This document shows, piece by piece, positions 25,972 through 34,131 of a stretch of DNA of 55,586 nt (position 1 is the first letter of the stretch; each line of letters starts with the position of its first letter). The notes under the pieces were generated by a model that saw only the letters and a program-made list of their open reading frames with translations, did no database searches and had not been told where the DNA came from. The translations under genes were made by a program, and so were the position numbers. Source of the DNA: an uncultured Allofournierella sp. (GTDB taxonomy: Bacteria; Bacillota; Clostridia; Oscillospirales; Ruminococcaceae); contig CALWNE010000007.1 of NCBI GenBank assembly GCA_944382705.1, positions 1 through 55,586 on the forward strand, given 5' to 3'.

Positions 25972-27510
25972 ATGGCAGGAGGAAAGAGCGCCATCCGGTG
26001 CAGCGGCATTACCAAAACCTTTGGAAGCGTTGTGGCCAACGATGGCATTGAACTGGAGGTACGCTACGGCGAGATTCTGGCACTTTTAGGGGAAAACGGA
26101 AGCGGCAAAACCACCCTGATGAATATGATCAGTGGTATTTACCACCCGGATAAGGGCCAGATTTATGTGAACGATGCACCGGTGTCCATCAGCTCCCCGA
26201 TGGATGCCCAGAACCTGGGCATTGGTATGATTCATCAGCACTTCAAGCTGGTGGAGGTATTCACTGCCATGGAGAACATTGTGCTGGGTACCCCCGGCAA
26301 GCTGCCTGGCAAAAAACAGCTGCGCCAGAGTGTACAGCAGCTGTGCAGCAGCTATGGCCTGGAAATCGACCCGGAAAAACCGGTGTACGAGATGAGTGTT
26401 TCGGAAAAGCAGACGGTGGAAATCCTGAAGGTACTGTACCGGGGAGCCAAAATCCTGATTCTGGACGAGCCCACCGCGGTGCTTACCCCCCAGGAAACCG
26501 AAAAACTGTTTGCCATTCTGCGCCAGATGCGCAGCCAGGGCTGTGCGGTGATTATCATTACCCATAAGCTGAACGAGGTTTTGTCCATCAGTGACCGGGT
26601 AACCATTCTGCGCAAGGGCAAAACGGTGGAAACCGTAAACACAGAGGGCATGACCGCCGAAGGCTTGACCGAGCGGATGGTGGGCCATGCAGTGAGCCTT
26701 TCCATCAATCGGCCCCAGCCCAAGGATGTACACACCGTGCTGAAGGTGGTAAACCTGACGGTGGAAAAGCCCGATGGCAGCAAGGGGCTGGACGATGTGA
26801 GCTTTACCATCCGGTCCGGCGAGATTTTGGGCGTTGCAGGCATTGCAGGCAGCGGTCAGAAGGAACTGTGTGAAACCATTGCGGGCTTGCTGCCTGCCAA
26901 GGAAGGCGCAGTGCTGTACAAAAAGGAAAATATCCTGAACAAAAGCCCGGAGGCCATCATCGATTTGGGCATTTCCATGAGCTTTGTGCCGGAGGACCGC
27001 CTGGGCATGGGCCTGGTAGCCAGCATGGGCATGACCGACAATATGCTGCTGAAAAGCTACCGCAACGGCAAAGGCCCCTTTGTGGACCGTGCCCCCGCCC
27101 GGGAGCTGGCCAAAAAGCTGGTGCAAAAGCTTTCCATCGTGACGCCGGGCATTGAGACGCCGGTTCGCTTGATGAGCGGCGGCAATGTGCAGAAGGTACT
27201 GCTGGGCCGTGAGATTGAATCTGGCCCCAACCTGCTGATTACCGCTTACCCGGTGCGTGGTTTGGACATTCATTCCAGCTACATGATTTATGATTTGCTC
27301 AACCAGCAGAAGGAAAAAGGCGTTGCGGTCATGTTTATTGGCGAGGATTTGGATGTACTGATGGAGCTGTGCGACCGGATTCTGGTGCTGTGCCATGGCA
27401 AGGTAACCGGCGTGGTGGATGCCAAGACGGTGACAAAAGAGCAGATTGGTTTGATGATGACCGGCGAGATGACCGAGGAAGAAAAGCTGAAGGAGGAACA
27501 GGACCAATGA
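25972..27510 (+). CDS. Nucleoside-type ABC transporter, double ATPase
   Basis: 512 aa with two ABC domains, as in RbsA/NupO. Domain 1: Walker A LGENGSGKTTL, signature MSVSEKQTVEI (variant of LSGGQ), Walker B ILILDEPTAVLTPQE. Domain 2: degenerate loop GVAGIAGSGQKEL and signature RLMSGGNVQKVLLGREI; its Walker B region reads NLLITAYPVRGLDIHS, where the usual Gln-Pro-Thr is Tyr-Pro-Val. It drives the two permeases encoded next. Confidence 0.9.
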   Translation: MAGGKSAIRCSGITKTFGSVVANDGIELEVRYGEILALLGENGSGKTTLMNMISGIYHPDKGQIYVNDAPVSISSPMDAQNLGIGMIHQHFKLVEVFTAMENIVLGTPGKLPGKKQLRQSVQQLCSSYGLEIDPEKPVYEMSVSEKQTVEILKVLYRGAKILILDEPTAVLTPQETEKLFAILRQMRSQGCAVIIITHKLNEVLSISDRVTILRKGKTVETVNTEGMTAEGLTERMVGHAVSLSINRPQPKDVHTVLKVVNLTVEKPDGSKGLDDVSFTIRSGEILGVAGIAGSGQKELCETIAGLLPAKEGAVLYKKENILNKSPEAIIDLGISMSFVPEDRLGMGLVASMGMTDNMLLKSYRNGKGPFVDRAPARELAKKLVQKLSIVTPGIETPVRLMSGGNVQKVLLGREIESGPNLLITAYPVRGLDIHSSYMIYDLLNQQKEKGVAVMFIGEDLDVLMELCDRILVLCHGKVTGVVDAKTVTKEQIGLMMTGEMTEEEKLKEEQDQ

Positions 27511-28604
27511 CCGGGAGCGCAAAAGTAAGCAAGGAGCCGCTGCTGCATGTGGTAAAGCATGCAGAACGCAGCACCAAGGAAACGGTTCTGCTGCGGGTGG
27601 TGGCAGTGCTGTGCAGCATTCTGGCAGGCGGCCTGTTTGTGTGGGCCATCGGCTACAATCCCATTGCGGTGTATGGCACCATTCTGGAGGGTGCGTTCCG
27701 CAGTGAAATGGCCTTGCAGGCCACTATCAAATTTACCATCCCCATGTGCATCTGCGCACTGGCGGTTACCCTGGCTTTTAAGATGAAGTTCTGGAACATC
27801 GGCGGTGAGGGCCAGTTGATAATGGGCGCCGTTTTTGCCAGCTATTTTGCTTTGAATTTTTCCCACTGGAACCACTGGGTGCTGGTGGCCGTTATGCTGG
27901 TGGCCGGTGCTTTAGGCGGCGGCTTGTGGGGCCTGCTGGCGGCGGCTTTTAAAGTGAAGTGGGGAACCAACGAAACCCTGCTTACCCTGATGCTCAACTA
28001 CATTGCGCTGCATCTGGTTTCCTACCTACAGGCCGGCCCCTGGCGAGACCCGGCGGCCAATGGTTTTTCCAAGATTGCTCGTTTTGCAAAAAACGCAGCA
28101 CTGGACAAGGTGCTGGGTGTGCACTTTGGCTGGATTATTATGCTGGTGCTGGTGGCAGTGGTGTGGATTTACCTCACACGCACCAAGCAGGGCTATGAAA
28201 TTGGCGTGGTGGGCGAAAGCCAGGACACCGCCCGTTATGCCGGTATTCATGTAAAAAAAGTGATTATGCGCACCATGTTTTTGTCCGGCGCTATTGCGGG
28301 CATTGCCGGCGTGTGCCAGGTGGCAGGCAGCGACATGACCCTTTCCATGGGTGTGGCCGGCGGTGTTGGCTTTACCGGCATTATCATTGCCTGGCTGTGC
28401 CAGCTGAACCCGGCTATGATTCTGGTGGTGTCCTTTTTGTTTGGTGTGCTGGAAAAAGGCTCCAGCGTGGTGCAGTCTGCCTATGGTCTTTCTTCGGACT
28501 GTGCCGATGTTCTGCAGGGCATTATCCTGTTCTTTATTTTGGGCAGCGAGTTCTTTGTGCGGTACTCCTTTGTGGGCCGCAGCAAAAAGGGAGGTAAGCA
28601 CTGA
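27507..28604 (+). CDS. Nucleoside-type ABC transporter permease 1
   Basis: 365 aa, BPD_transp_2 family. ATG 27507 overlaps the ATPase stop by 4 bp (ATGA). Multiple membrane segments, with the family region FKMKFWNIGGEGQLIMGAVF near residues 91-110 and a conserved GVVGESQDTARYAGIHVKK loop. Pairs with the next permease (YufP/YufQ or NupP/NupQ pattern). Confidence 0.88.
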   Translation: MTGSAKVSKEPLLHVVKHAERSTKETVLLRVVAVLCSILAGGLFVWAIGYNPIAVYGTILEGAFRSEMALQATIKFTIPMCICALAVTLAFKMKFWNIGGEGQLIMGAVFASYFALNFSHWNHWVLVAVMLVAGALGGGLWGLLAAAFKVKWGTNETLLTLMLNYIALHLVSYLQAGPWRDPAANGFSKIARFAKNAALDKVLGVHFGWIIMLVLVAVVWIYLTRTKQGYEIGVVGESQDTARYAGIHVKKVIMRTMFLSGAIAGIAGVCQVAGSDMTLSMGVAGGVGFTGIIIAWLCQLNPAMILVVSFLFGVLEKGSSVVQSAYGLSSDCADVLQGIILFFILGSEFFVRYSFVGRSKKGGKH

Positions 28605-29560
28605 TGGAGATGTTCATTAAGTTTTTGGTGGCCGCCATCGGTGCGGGCACACCCCTGCTGTTTGGTACCGTGGGTGAAATCCTGAACGAAAAAGTAGGCC
28701 ACCTGAACCTGGGCGTGGAAGGCATGATGGCCATTGGTGCCTGCGCAGGGTTTATGGGCGGTTACATGAGCGATAATTTTGCTGTGGCGCTGCTGTGCGC
28801 CTTTGCAGCAGGTATGCTGGCGGCTTTGATTTACGCACTGCTCACCGTAACCTTTATGGCAAACCAGAATGTGGCCGGTTTGGCCATGACCATTTTTGGT
28901 GTGGGTCTTTCCAACTTTGTGGGTGTGTATATGATTGGCCGCTCTGCCGAAAGCAGCCTGAAACTGCCTGCCAATGTAACGGCACAGATGCGCAGCATTC
29001 ACATCCCTGTGCTCAGTGACCTGCCTGTGGTGGGCGAGCTGCTGTTCTCTTACAATCCCTTTGTCTACCTGGGAATTGCAGTAGCTGCGGTGGCTGGATT
29101 CTACCTGTACCGCACCAAAACCGGCCTGAATGTGCAGGCCATTGGCGAAAACCCCGGCGCAGCGGATGCGGCTTCCATCCCGGTAACCCGCTGGAAGTAC
29201 ATCAACCTGCTGCTGGGCGGCGGCATCTGCGGCCTGGGCGGTGCCTACTGCGGCATGATTATCAACGGCGGCGTGTGGATTTCCAACAGCGTAAATGGCC
29301 TTGGCTGGATTGCGGTGGCACTGGTTATCTTTGCTGCCTGGAAGCCCCACATGGCCATTTTGGGCAGCTTTGTGTTTGGTGCCCTGCGGGTGCTTAAATA
29401 CTACAAGGTTGGCTTTATGGTGGGCCTGCCCGATGCCTTTTTTGATATGCTGCCCTTTTTGATTACGGCACTGGTGCTGATTGTTACCAGTATGCGGGGC
29501 AGCAAGGGCGCACATATCCCGGCCTTTTTGGGCAACAATTATTTCCGTGAGGAACGGTAA
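28604..29560 (+). CDS. Nucleoside-type ABC transporter permease 2
   Basis: 318 aa, BPD_transp_2 family. It starts at TGATG, overlapping the previous stop by one base. The N-terminal half has TVGEILNEKVGHLNLGVEG, a typical region of the second permease, and a cytoplasmic loop AIGENPGAADAASIPVTRWK follows. Last gene of the transporter operon. Confidence 0.88.
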   Translation: MEMFIKFLVAAIGAGTPLLFGTVGEILNEKVGHLNLGVEGMMAIGACAGFMGGYMSDNFAVALLCAFAAGMLAALIYALLTVTFMANQNVAGLAMTIFGVGLSNFVGVYMIGRSAESSLKLPANVTAQMRSIHIPVLSDLPVVGELLFSYNPFVYLGIAVAAVAGFYLYRTKTGLNVQAIGENPGAADAASIPVTRWKYINLLLGGGICGLGGAYCGMIINGGVWISNSVNGLGWIAVALVIFAAWKPHMAILGSFVFGALRVLKYYKVGFMVGLPDAFFDMLPFLITALVLIVTSMRGSKGAHIPAFLGNNYFREER

Positions 29561-29583
29561 TTGGTCTTTTATACAAATAACAG

Positions 29584-29628
29584 GCACCCGCAGCGCAAAG
29601 GGCAACTACCTGCGCTGCGGGTGCTTTT
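29584..29628 (+). terminator. Terminator of the BMP transporter operon
   Basis: A 14-bp perfect stem gcacccgcagcgca (29584-29597)/tgcgctgcgggtgc (29611-29624) is followed by TTTT. Confidence 0.88.
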
Positions 29629-29696
29629 GCATAAGCCGGAGGCTGGCCCTTTGGCTGTGAATTTTTTTAAAAATGTATAAAATCGGCCCAATCCAT

Positions 29697-29725
29697 CGGA
29701 CAGTGGCGGGGGTTCGTGCTATAAT
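29697..29725 (+). promoter_or_regulatory. Promoter of the epimerase operon
   Basis: Extended -10 TGC-TATAAT (TATAAT 29720-29725) with weak -35 CGGACA (29697-29702), spacer 17 bp. Confidence 0.55.
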
Positions 29726-29816
29726 AAACATACAAACCAGCGGCAGAGCCAGCCCGAACGGCTTGGCCTTAGGGTGCCTGGTGGCTTTTTGCGATAGGGA
29801 AAGGGGCGAGTGAAGG

Positions 29817-30461
29817 ATGGTTGTGACAGCAGCACAGATGAAGGAACTGGAACGGCGTGCCAACCAAGCGGGCCTGACCTACCGGGAGATGATGCGCCGG
29901 GCAGGCCACGGAGCGGCCCGGGAGATTTTGGCCCAGTGGCCCCATGCCAAAACAGCCGCAGTGGTGTGCGGTAAGGGAAACAATGGAGGCGACGGGCTGG
30001 TGGTGGCCCGGCGGCTGGCCCGTGCCGGTATAAAAGTGCGGGTGTATCTGGCCCAGGGCCAGCCGGTTACGCCGGATGCTGTATACAACTGGCACAGAAC
30101 CCTGAATGCAGGGGTACCGGTGAAGGAACTGGAACACTGCAGCCCAGATGACATTGCTTTTTTGCGCAGTGCAGAGTTGGTGGTGGATGCCCTGTATGGC
30201 ACCGGGTTCCATGGGCAGATGCAGGAAGTGGGCCGTAAAGCCTGCCACCTGATGAATCACACCGGCGGCAGCGTGGTGGCTCTGGATCTGCCCAGCGGCC
30301 TGGAGGCGGACACCGGGAGGGCTGCCCCCGGAGCAGTGCGGGCAGAGCTGACCGTGACCTTTCATGCACCCAAGCCCTGCCACCAGCTGGCCGAGGAATA
30401 CTGCGGTCGGGTTGCGACTGTGGATTTGGGAATTGGGGCAGTATTGGGGGGTGTGCCATGA
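29817..30461 (+). CDS. NAD(P)H-hydrate epimerase (YjeF N-domain only)
   Basis: 214 aa. Contains VVCGKGNNGGDGLVVARRLA (about 43-62) and the K+/catalytic Asp region VVDALYGTGFHG, both signatures of the YjeF N-terminal domain. It interconverts R and S forms of NAD(P)HX, a damage product. The ADP/ATP-dependent dehydratase domain often fused to it is absent, so that step must be elsewhere. ATG 29817 after AAAGGGG. Overlaps the next gene by 4 bp. Confidence 0.88.
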   Translation: MVVTAAQMKELERRANQAGLTYREMMRRAGHGAAREILAQWPHAKTAAVVCGKGNNGGDGLVVARRLARAGIKVRVYLAQGQPVTPDAVYNWHRTLNAGVPVKELEHCSPDDIAFLRSAELVVDALYGTGFHGQMQEVGRKACHLMNHTGGSVVALDLPSGLEADTGRAAPGAVRAELTVTFHAPKPCHQLAEEYCGRVATVDLGIGAVLGGVP

Positions 30462-31348
30462 GGCGGGTGTTTTTGACCGGCGCAAGGGGATTTGTGGGCA
30501 GCCGCCTGGCCCATTTTTATCGGAATCAATGGGATATTGAAGGCCCCAGTCATAGCCAGGTGGAGCTGACCAGCCGGGAACAGGTGGAAAGTGCACTGGC
30601 TTACCATCGGGCGCAGCTGGTGATTCATACAGCGGCCCTCTCCAATACAGGGCTTTGCCAGCAGAATCCCCTGGAAAGCTTTAAGGCTAATGTGCAGGCT
30701 ACCCAGGTGGTGGCCAATGCCTGCAAGAAGGCAGGGGCAAAGCTGGTGTTTTTTAGTTCTGACCAGGTGTATGCAGGGGTGACCCAGCAAGGCCCCATTG
30801 CGGAGGAGACGGTACTCCATCCGCCCACGGTGTATGGCCGTCACAAGCTGGAGGCCGAACAGCTGGTGCTGGAGGCCTGCCCGGATGCAGTTTGCCTGCG
30901 AGCTACCTGGATGTATGACTGGAACCGGCCGGGACTGAAGGATTCGCCGGGGTTTTGGGGGCTGCTGCAGCAGGTAATGGAGCACAAAGAACCGCTGCCT
31001 CAGCTGGCAGTGCGGGAGTACCGGGGCATTACCTGGGTGCAGCCCATTGTGCAGGCCATGGAGACACTAACCCAGCTGCCTGGAGGGGTGTACAATCTGG
31101 GGGCGAAAGCACCCCTGAACACCTATGCCAGCGGGTTGATGTGCCTGGAACGGATGGGAGCAGACACCCGGACGCAGGCCTTGCTCAAGCCGGATGAAGA
31201 ACGCTGGCAGGAGCAGGGACAGCGCAATTTAAGCATGGATACCGGCAAGCTGTACCGGGCTTGCGGGTTGGAGTTTGGCGACACTGTTTCCAGTCTGGAA
31301 GAATGCTGGAAAGCCTATCAGGAACAAGAGGGAGGAAGCAAGGTATGA
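30458..31348 (+). CDS. RmlD-like NAD(P)-dependent sugar reductase
   Basis: 296 aa. Extended short-chain dehydrogenase: N-terminal FLTGARGFVGSRLA nucleotide loop, VIHTAALSN, FFSSDQVYAG and catalytic Tyr-Lys in TVYGRHKLEAEQL. This is closest to dTDP-4-dehydrorhamnose reductases, but no rml genes are adjacent, so the substrate is unknown. ATGA overlaps on both sides tie it to the epimerase and the Nudix-CCA gene. Confidence 0.75.
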   Translation: MRRVFLTGARGFVGSRLAHFYRNQWDIEGPSHSQVELTSREQVESALAYHRAQLVIHTAALSNTGLCQQNPLESFKANVQATQVVANACKKAGAKLVFFSSDQVYAGVTQQGPIAEETVLHPPTVYGRHKLEAEQLVLEACPDAVCLRATWMYDWNRPGLKDSPGFWGLLQQVMEHKEPLPQLAVREYRGITWVQPIVQAMETLTQLPGGVYNLGAKAPLNTYASGLMCLERMGADTRTQALLKPDEERWQEQGQRNLSMDTGKLYRACGLEFGDTVSSLEECWKAYQEQEGGSKV

Positions 31349-33060
31349 CACAAGTAGCAGCCGTGATTTTGACCGATGAGGAAGGAAAAATCCTGATTTG
31401 TAAACGGGGCGAGGGCGGAAGCTGCGCCCACCTGTGGGAGATGCCTGGCGGCAAGGTGGAGCAGGGGGAAACGCCGGCCCAGGCAGCCGTGCGGGAATGC
31501 AGAGAGGAACTTTCGCTGGATATTACCCTGGGGCCTGTATATGCCCAAACGGAGTACGAATACCCGGAGCGCAAGCTGGGCTTCACCTTTTTTAATGGCC
31601 GTGTGACCGGGGGCGAAATGCAGCTGAATGTACATACAGATGCCCGTTGGGTGGCACCCTCGGAGCTAAAAGACTATACCTTCTGCCCGGCGGATGTTGC
31701 GCTGGTGGAACGGCTGGCCTGGGAGCGGCAGATTGAGATGCCCACCATGCCGGCCATGGCTGCCCGGTTGATTCGGATGCTCAGCGACCGGGGCTTTGAA
31801 GCCTGGGCTGTGGGCGGCTGCGTGCGGGACAGCATTCTGGGCAAGCGGCCCACCGATTGGGATTTGTGCACCAATGCCCTGCCCCAGCAGGTAAAGGAAT
31901 GCTTTGCAGGAACCTATAAGGTGCTGGAAACCGGCATTCAGCATGGTACGGTTACGGTGCTGGCGGAAAATGAGACCTACGAGGTGACCACCTACCGGCA
32001 GGAGGGAGACTACGAGGACCACCGCCGGCCGGATTCGGTAACTTTTGTGGACAGTCTGGAGCAGGATTTGGCCCGGCGGGATTTTACCATCAACGCCATG
32101 GCCATGGACCCGGATGGAACCATCATTGACCCCTTTGGAGGACAGGAGGATTTGAAAGCGGGCCGCCTGCGCTGTGTGGGAGAGCCTGGCCGACGCTTTC
32201 AGGAGGATGGACTGCGGATTTTGCGGCTGCTGCGGTTTGCAGCTACCCTGGGCTTTACCATTGAGGAAGAAACCTACCAGGCAGCTTTGGAGCAGCGGCA
32301 TGCCCTGCGCTGGGTGGCAGCAGAGCGCAGTGTGCGGGAGCTTACCGCTTTGCTGTGCGGCAAGGCAGCCAGCAAGGTGGTGGCAGAAAACGGGGAGATT
32401 CTTACCTGCTTGATGCCGGAAATTGAGCCAGCACTGGACTTTGTGCAAAAGAGGGAAGAAGGAGAGCAGAATCTGTGGCAGCATGCCGCAGAAACCCTGG
32501 AATACAGTGTGAACCTGCCCCAGGTGCGCTGGGCTATGCTGCTGCGGGACCTGGGTAAGCCCTACTGCACCGAAAGCCAGCGGGGTGCGTGCAGCCTGTT
32601 TGTGGGCCATGCGGAGGTGAGCGCCCAGCTGGCGGACAGTATTCTGCGCCGCTTAAAGATGGATCGCAAGAGCAGGGAATGCATCTGCCAGCTGATTCGG
32701 TTCCATGGGGTGCGGCCTGCTCCCGGCAGGGTAAGCGTGGCCCGCTGGCTCCAGCAGCTGGGGCCGGAGCAGCTTTCCAACCTGGTGGACATCTGGCGGG
32801 CTGATATTGACGCCCGCCATGGCAAGGCAGACCAGCTGGAGGAATTTGAAAGCCAGTTGCAGGAGATAAAGGCCCAGGGCGGATGCTGGGCAGTTAATCA
32901 GCTGGCTGTAACCGGCGGCAACCTGCTGACCGCCGGACTGGCGCAGCCTGGTCCCTCCACCAGCAATTTGCTGGAATGGCTGCTCCACGAAGTAGTGGAA
33001 GGCCGGGTAGAGAACACCAGGGATGCACTGCTGGCCAAGGCCAAAGAATGGCAGCTGTAA
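31345..33060 (+). CDS. cca: Nudix hydrolase fused to CCA tRNA nucleotidyltransferase
   Basis: 571 aa. ATG 31345 overlaps the previous stop (ATGA). Residues 1 to ~128 are a MutT-like Nudix domain with the box GGKVEQGETPAQAAV then RECREEL. From ~132 there is a class II CCA-adding enzyme: AVGGCVRDSILGKRPTDWDL (GG and D-x-D), ARRDFTINAMAMDP, and RFQEDGLRILRLLRFAA. An HD-like region follows in which the HD pair reads RDLGKP instead of HDLGKP, so phosphohydrolase activity is doubtful. The CCA half maintains tRNA 3' ends; the Nudix half probably cleans oxidised nucleotides. The fusion is one uninterrupted frame. Confidence 0.9.
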   Translation: MTQVAAVILTDEEGKILICKRGEGGSCAHLWEMPGGKVEQGETPAQAAVRECREELSLDITLGPVYAQTEYEYPERKLGFTFFNGRVTGGEMQLNVHTDARWVAPSELKDYTFCPADVALVERLAWERQIEMPTMPAMAARLIRMLSDRGFEAWAVGGCVRDSILGKRPTDWDLCTNALPQQVKECFAGTYKVLETGIQHGTVTVLAENETYEVTTYRQEGDYEDHRRPDSVTFVDSLEQDLARRDFTINAMAMDPDGTIIDPFGGQEDLKAGRLRCVGEPGRRFQEDGLRILRLLRFAATLGFTIEEETYQAALEQRHALRWVAAERSVRELTALLCGKAASKVVAENGEILTCLMPEIEPALDFVQKREEGEQNLWQHAAETLEYSVNLPQVRWAMLLRDLGKPYCTESQRGACSLFVGHAEVSAQLADSILRRLKMDRKSRECICQLIRFHGVRPAPGRVSVARWLQQLGPEQLSNLVDIWRADIDARHGKADQLEEFESQLQEIKAQGGCWAVNQLAVTGGNLLTAGLAQPGPSTSNLLEWLLHEVVEGRVENTRDALLAKAKEWQL

Positions 33061-33105
33061 CGGCTGGGATTCTACTGGTATAACCAGATTTTAACTTAAA
33101 AATAA

Positions 33106-33142
33106 GCCCGGCAGGTGGATTTTCCACAGGCCGGGTCTTTTG
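33106..33142 (+). terminator. Terminator after the Nudix-CCA gene
   Basis: Stem-loop of cccggcaggtgga with ttccacaggccggg followed by TCTTTT. The first of two terminators in the 312-bp gap to the convergent minus-strand gene. Confidence 0.7.
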
Positions 33143-33289
33143 TTGTGGAAAAGTAGAGCGCACTGGGCAGGAAAGCCGGGGAATGCCCGCTGCCTTTAAG
33201 GGCAAGAGGGAGAAGATGGCTTGAAAATCCCTTACAGCTTTTGTTGCCGGAAGATTGCACCGGCGCAGCAACCGGACGGTGAAACATTA

Positions 33290-33333
33290 AAAAACGGCCT
33301 TGCCCCTGGGAATGAGGGCAAGGCCGTTTTTTG
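33290..33333. terminator. Bidirectional terminator between convergent genes
   Basis: A 16-bp perfect stem aaaaacggccttgccc (33290-33305)/gggcaaggccgttttt (33316-33331) has A and T runs on both sides. It serves the minus-strand unit ending at 33373 and backs up the plus-strand one. The rest of 33143-33289 shows no gene. Confidence 0.9.
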
Positions 33334-33372
33334 GATGAAACAATAGGTGCAAGGCAGCTAAGGGGAACATTG

Positions 33373-34131
33373 CTATAACTCGGGGGCGAGTTCCGTCATG
33401 TTGGACCAAAAGCGTTTGGGGCAATGGCTGCGGCGCAGGGTGTGGTTCTGCCGCTGGGGAATGGCAATGGCCCGGTAGAACTCCTTCCACATGGATTGCC
33501 ATGCAAGCTCCTGCTGGGAGGGAGAGGGAAAGACGGGAGCCTGTTCCAGTACGGCGTATTCTGTGCGGTCTGGCTGATGAAGCAGCACCGCACAGTGGGT
33601 TTGGTCGTAAATTAAAAAGGATTCACTGGGAAAACGCTGGCAGAAATGCCGCCGCAGCAGGGGCAGAACGGCGTGTTTGGGGGCGATGGTGGCACCCAGA
33701 AACTCCCCGTAGTCCTGAAAACGCACAAAGCCTGTAAACAGATGGGCCTCGTGGCTTACCTCCTGCTCCATGGCAAGAACCGGAGCCACCAGTGCATGGC
33801 CCGCCATGGAAAAGGCGGCTGGGCCGGTGCTGTAAGCAAAGACCAAAAAACGAAGGAGCAGCAGATCCTTTTGGGGACGGCCGGATAAAAAGGCGGTGGC
33901 CACCACCCGGCGGGCTTTGGGGCCCAGCTTTTTAGGCAGGCTTACACTGACCCGGCGGGCCTTTGCAGAGTCGGTGGAGATGTGCTGTTCCGGAAACAGG
34001 GTGGTAGCAGGCTCCTGAAAGGTGAGGATGTCAAAGGGCAGCTGGCGGGTTTCAAAGCTATGGAATACACAGCACAAAAACCCCTCAAAACTGCCATCAT
34101 ACCGATAGACTACATCCGCTTCTCGATGCAT
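33373..34131 (-). CDS. TIGR03915-type putative DNA repair/metabolism protein
   Basis: 252 aa. Start MHREADVVYRYDGSFEGFLC at 34131, typical of TIGR03915 (the YRYDGSFEGFL opening). The C-terminal half contains LIYDQTHCAVLLH and ends near the motif RRSHCPKRFWSNMTEL. In other genomes this family pairs with the radical SAM gene found just upstream, or is fused to a uracil-DNA-glycosylase-like domain; the biochemical role is unknown. The first 22 bp overlap the partner gene, which implies coupling. Confidence 0.8.
   Translation of the reverse strand: MHREADVVYRYDGSFEGFLCCVFHSFETRQLPFDILTFQEPATTLFPEQHISTDSAKARRVSVSLPKKLGPKARRVVATAFLSGRPQKDLLLLRFLVFAYSTGPAAFSMAGHALVAPVLAMEQEVSHEAHLFTGFVRFQDYGEFLGATIAPKHAVLPLLRRHFCQRFPSESFLIYDQTHCAVLLHQPDRTEYAVLEQAPVFPSPSQQELAWQSMWKEFYRAIAIPQRQNHTLRRSHCPKRFWSNMTELAPEL

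Noticed and set aside
33061..33372. Possible small gene in the gap between convergent operons
   Set aside because: The interval holds two terminator hairpins and no ORF with a ribosome site.
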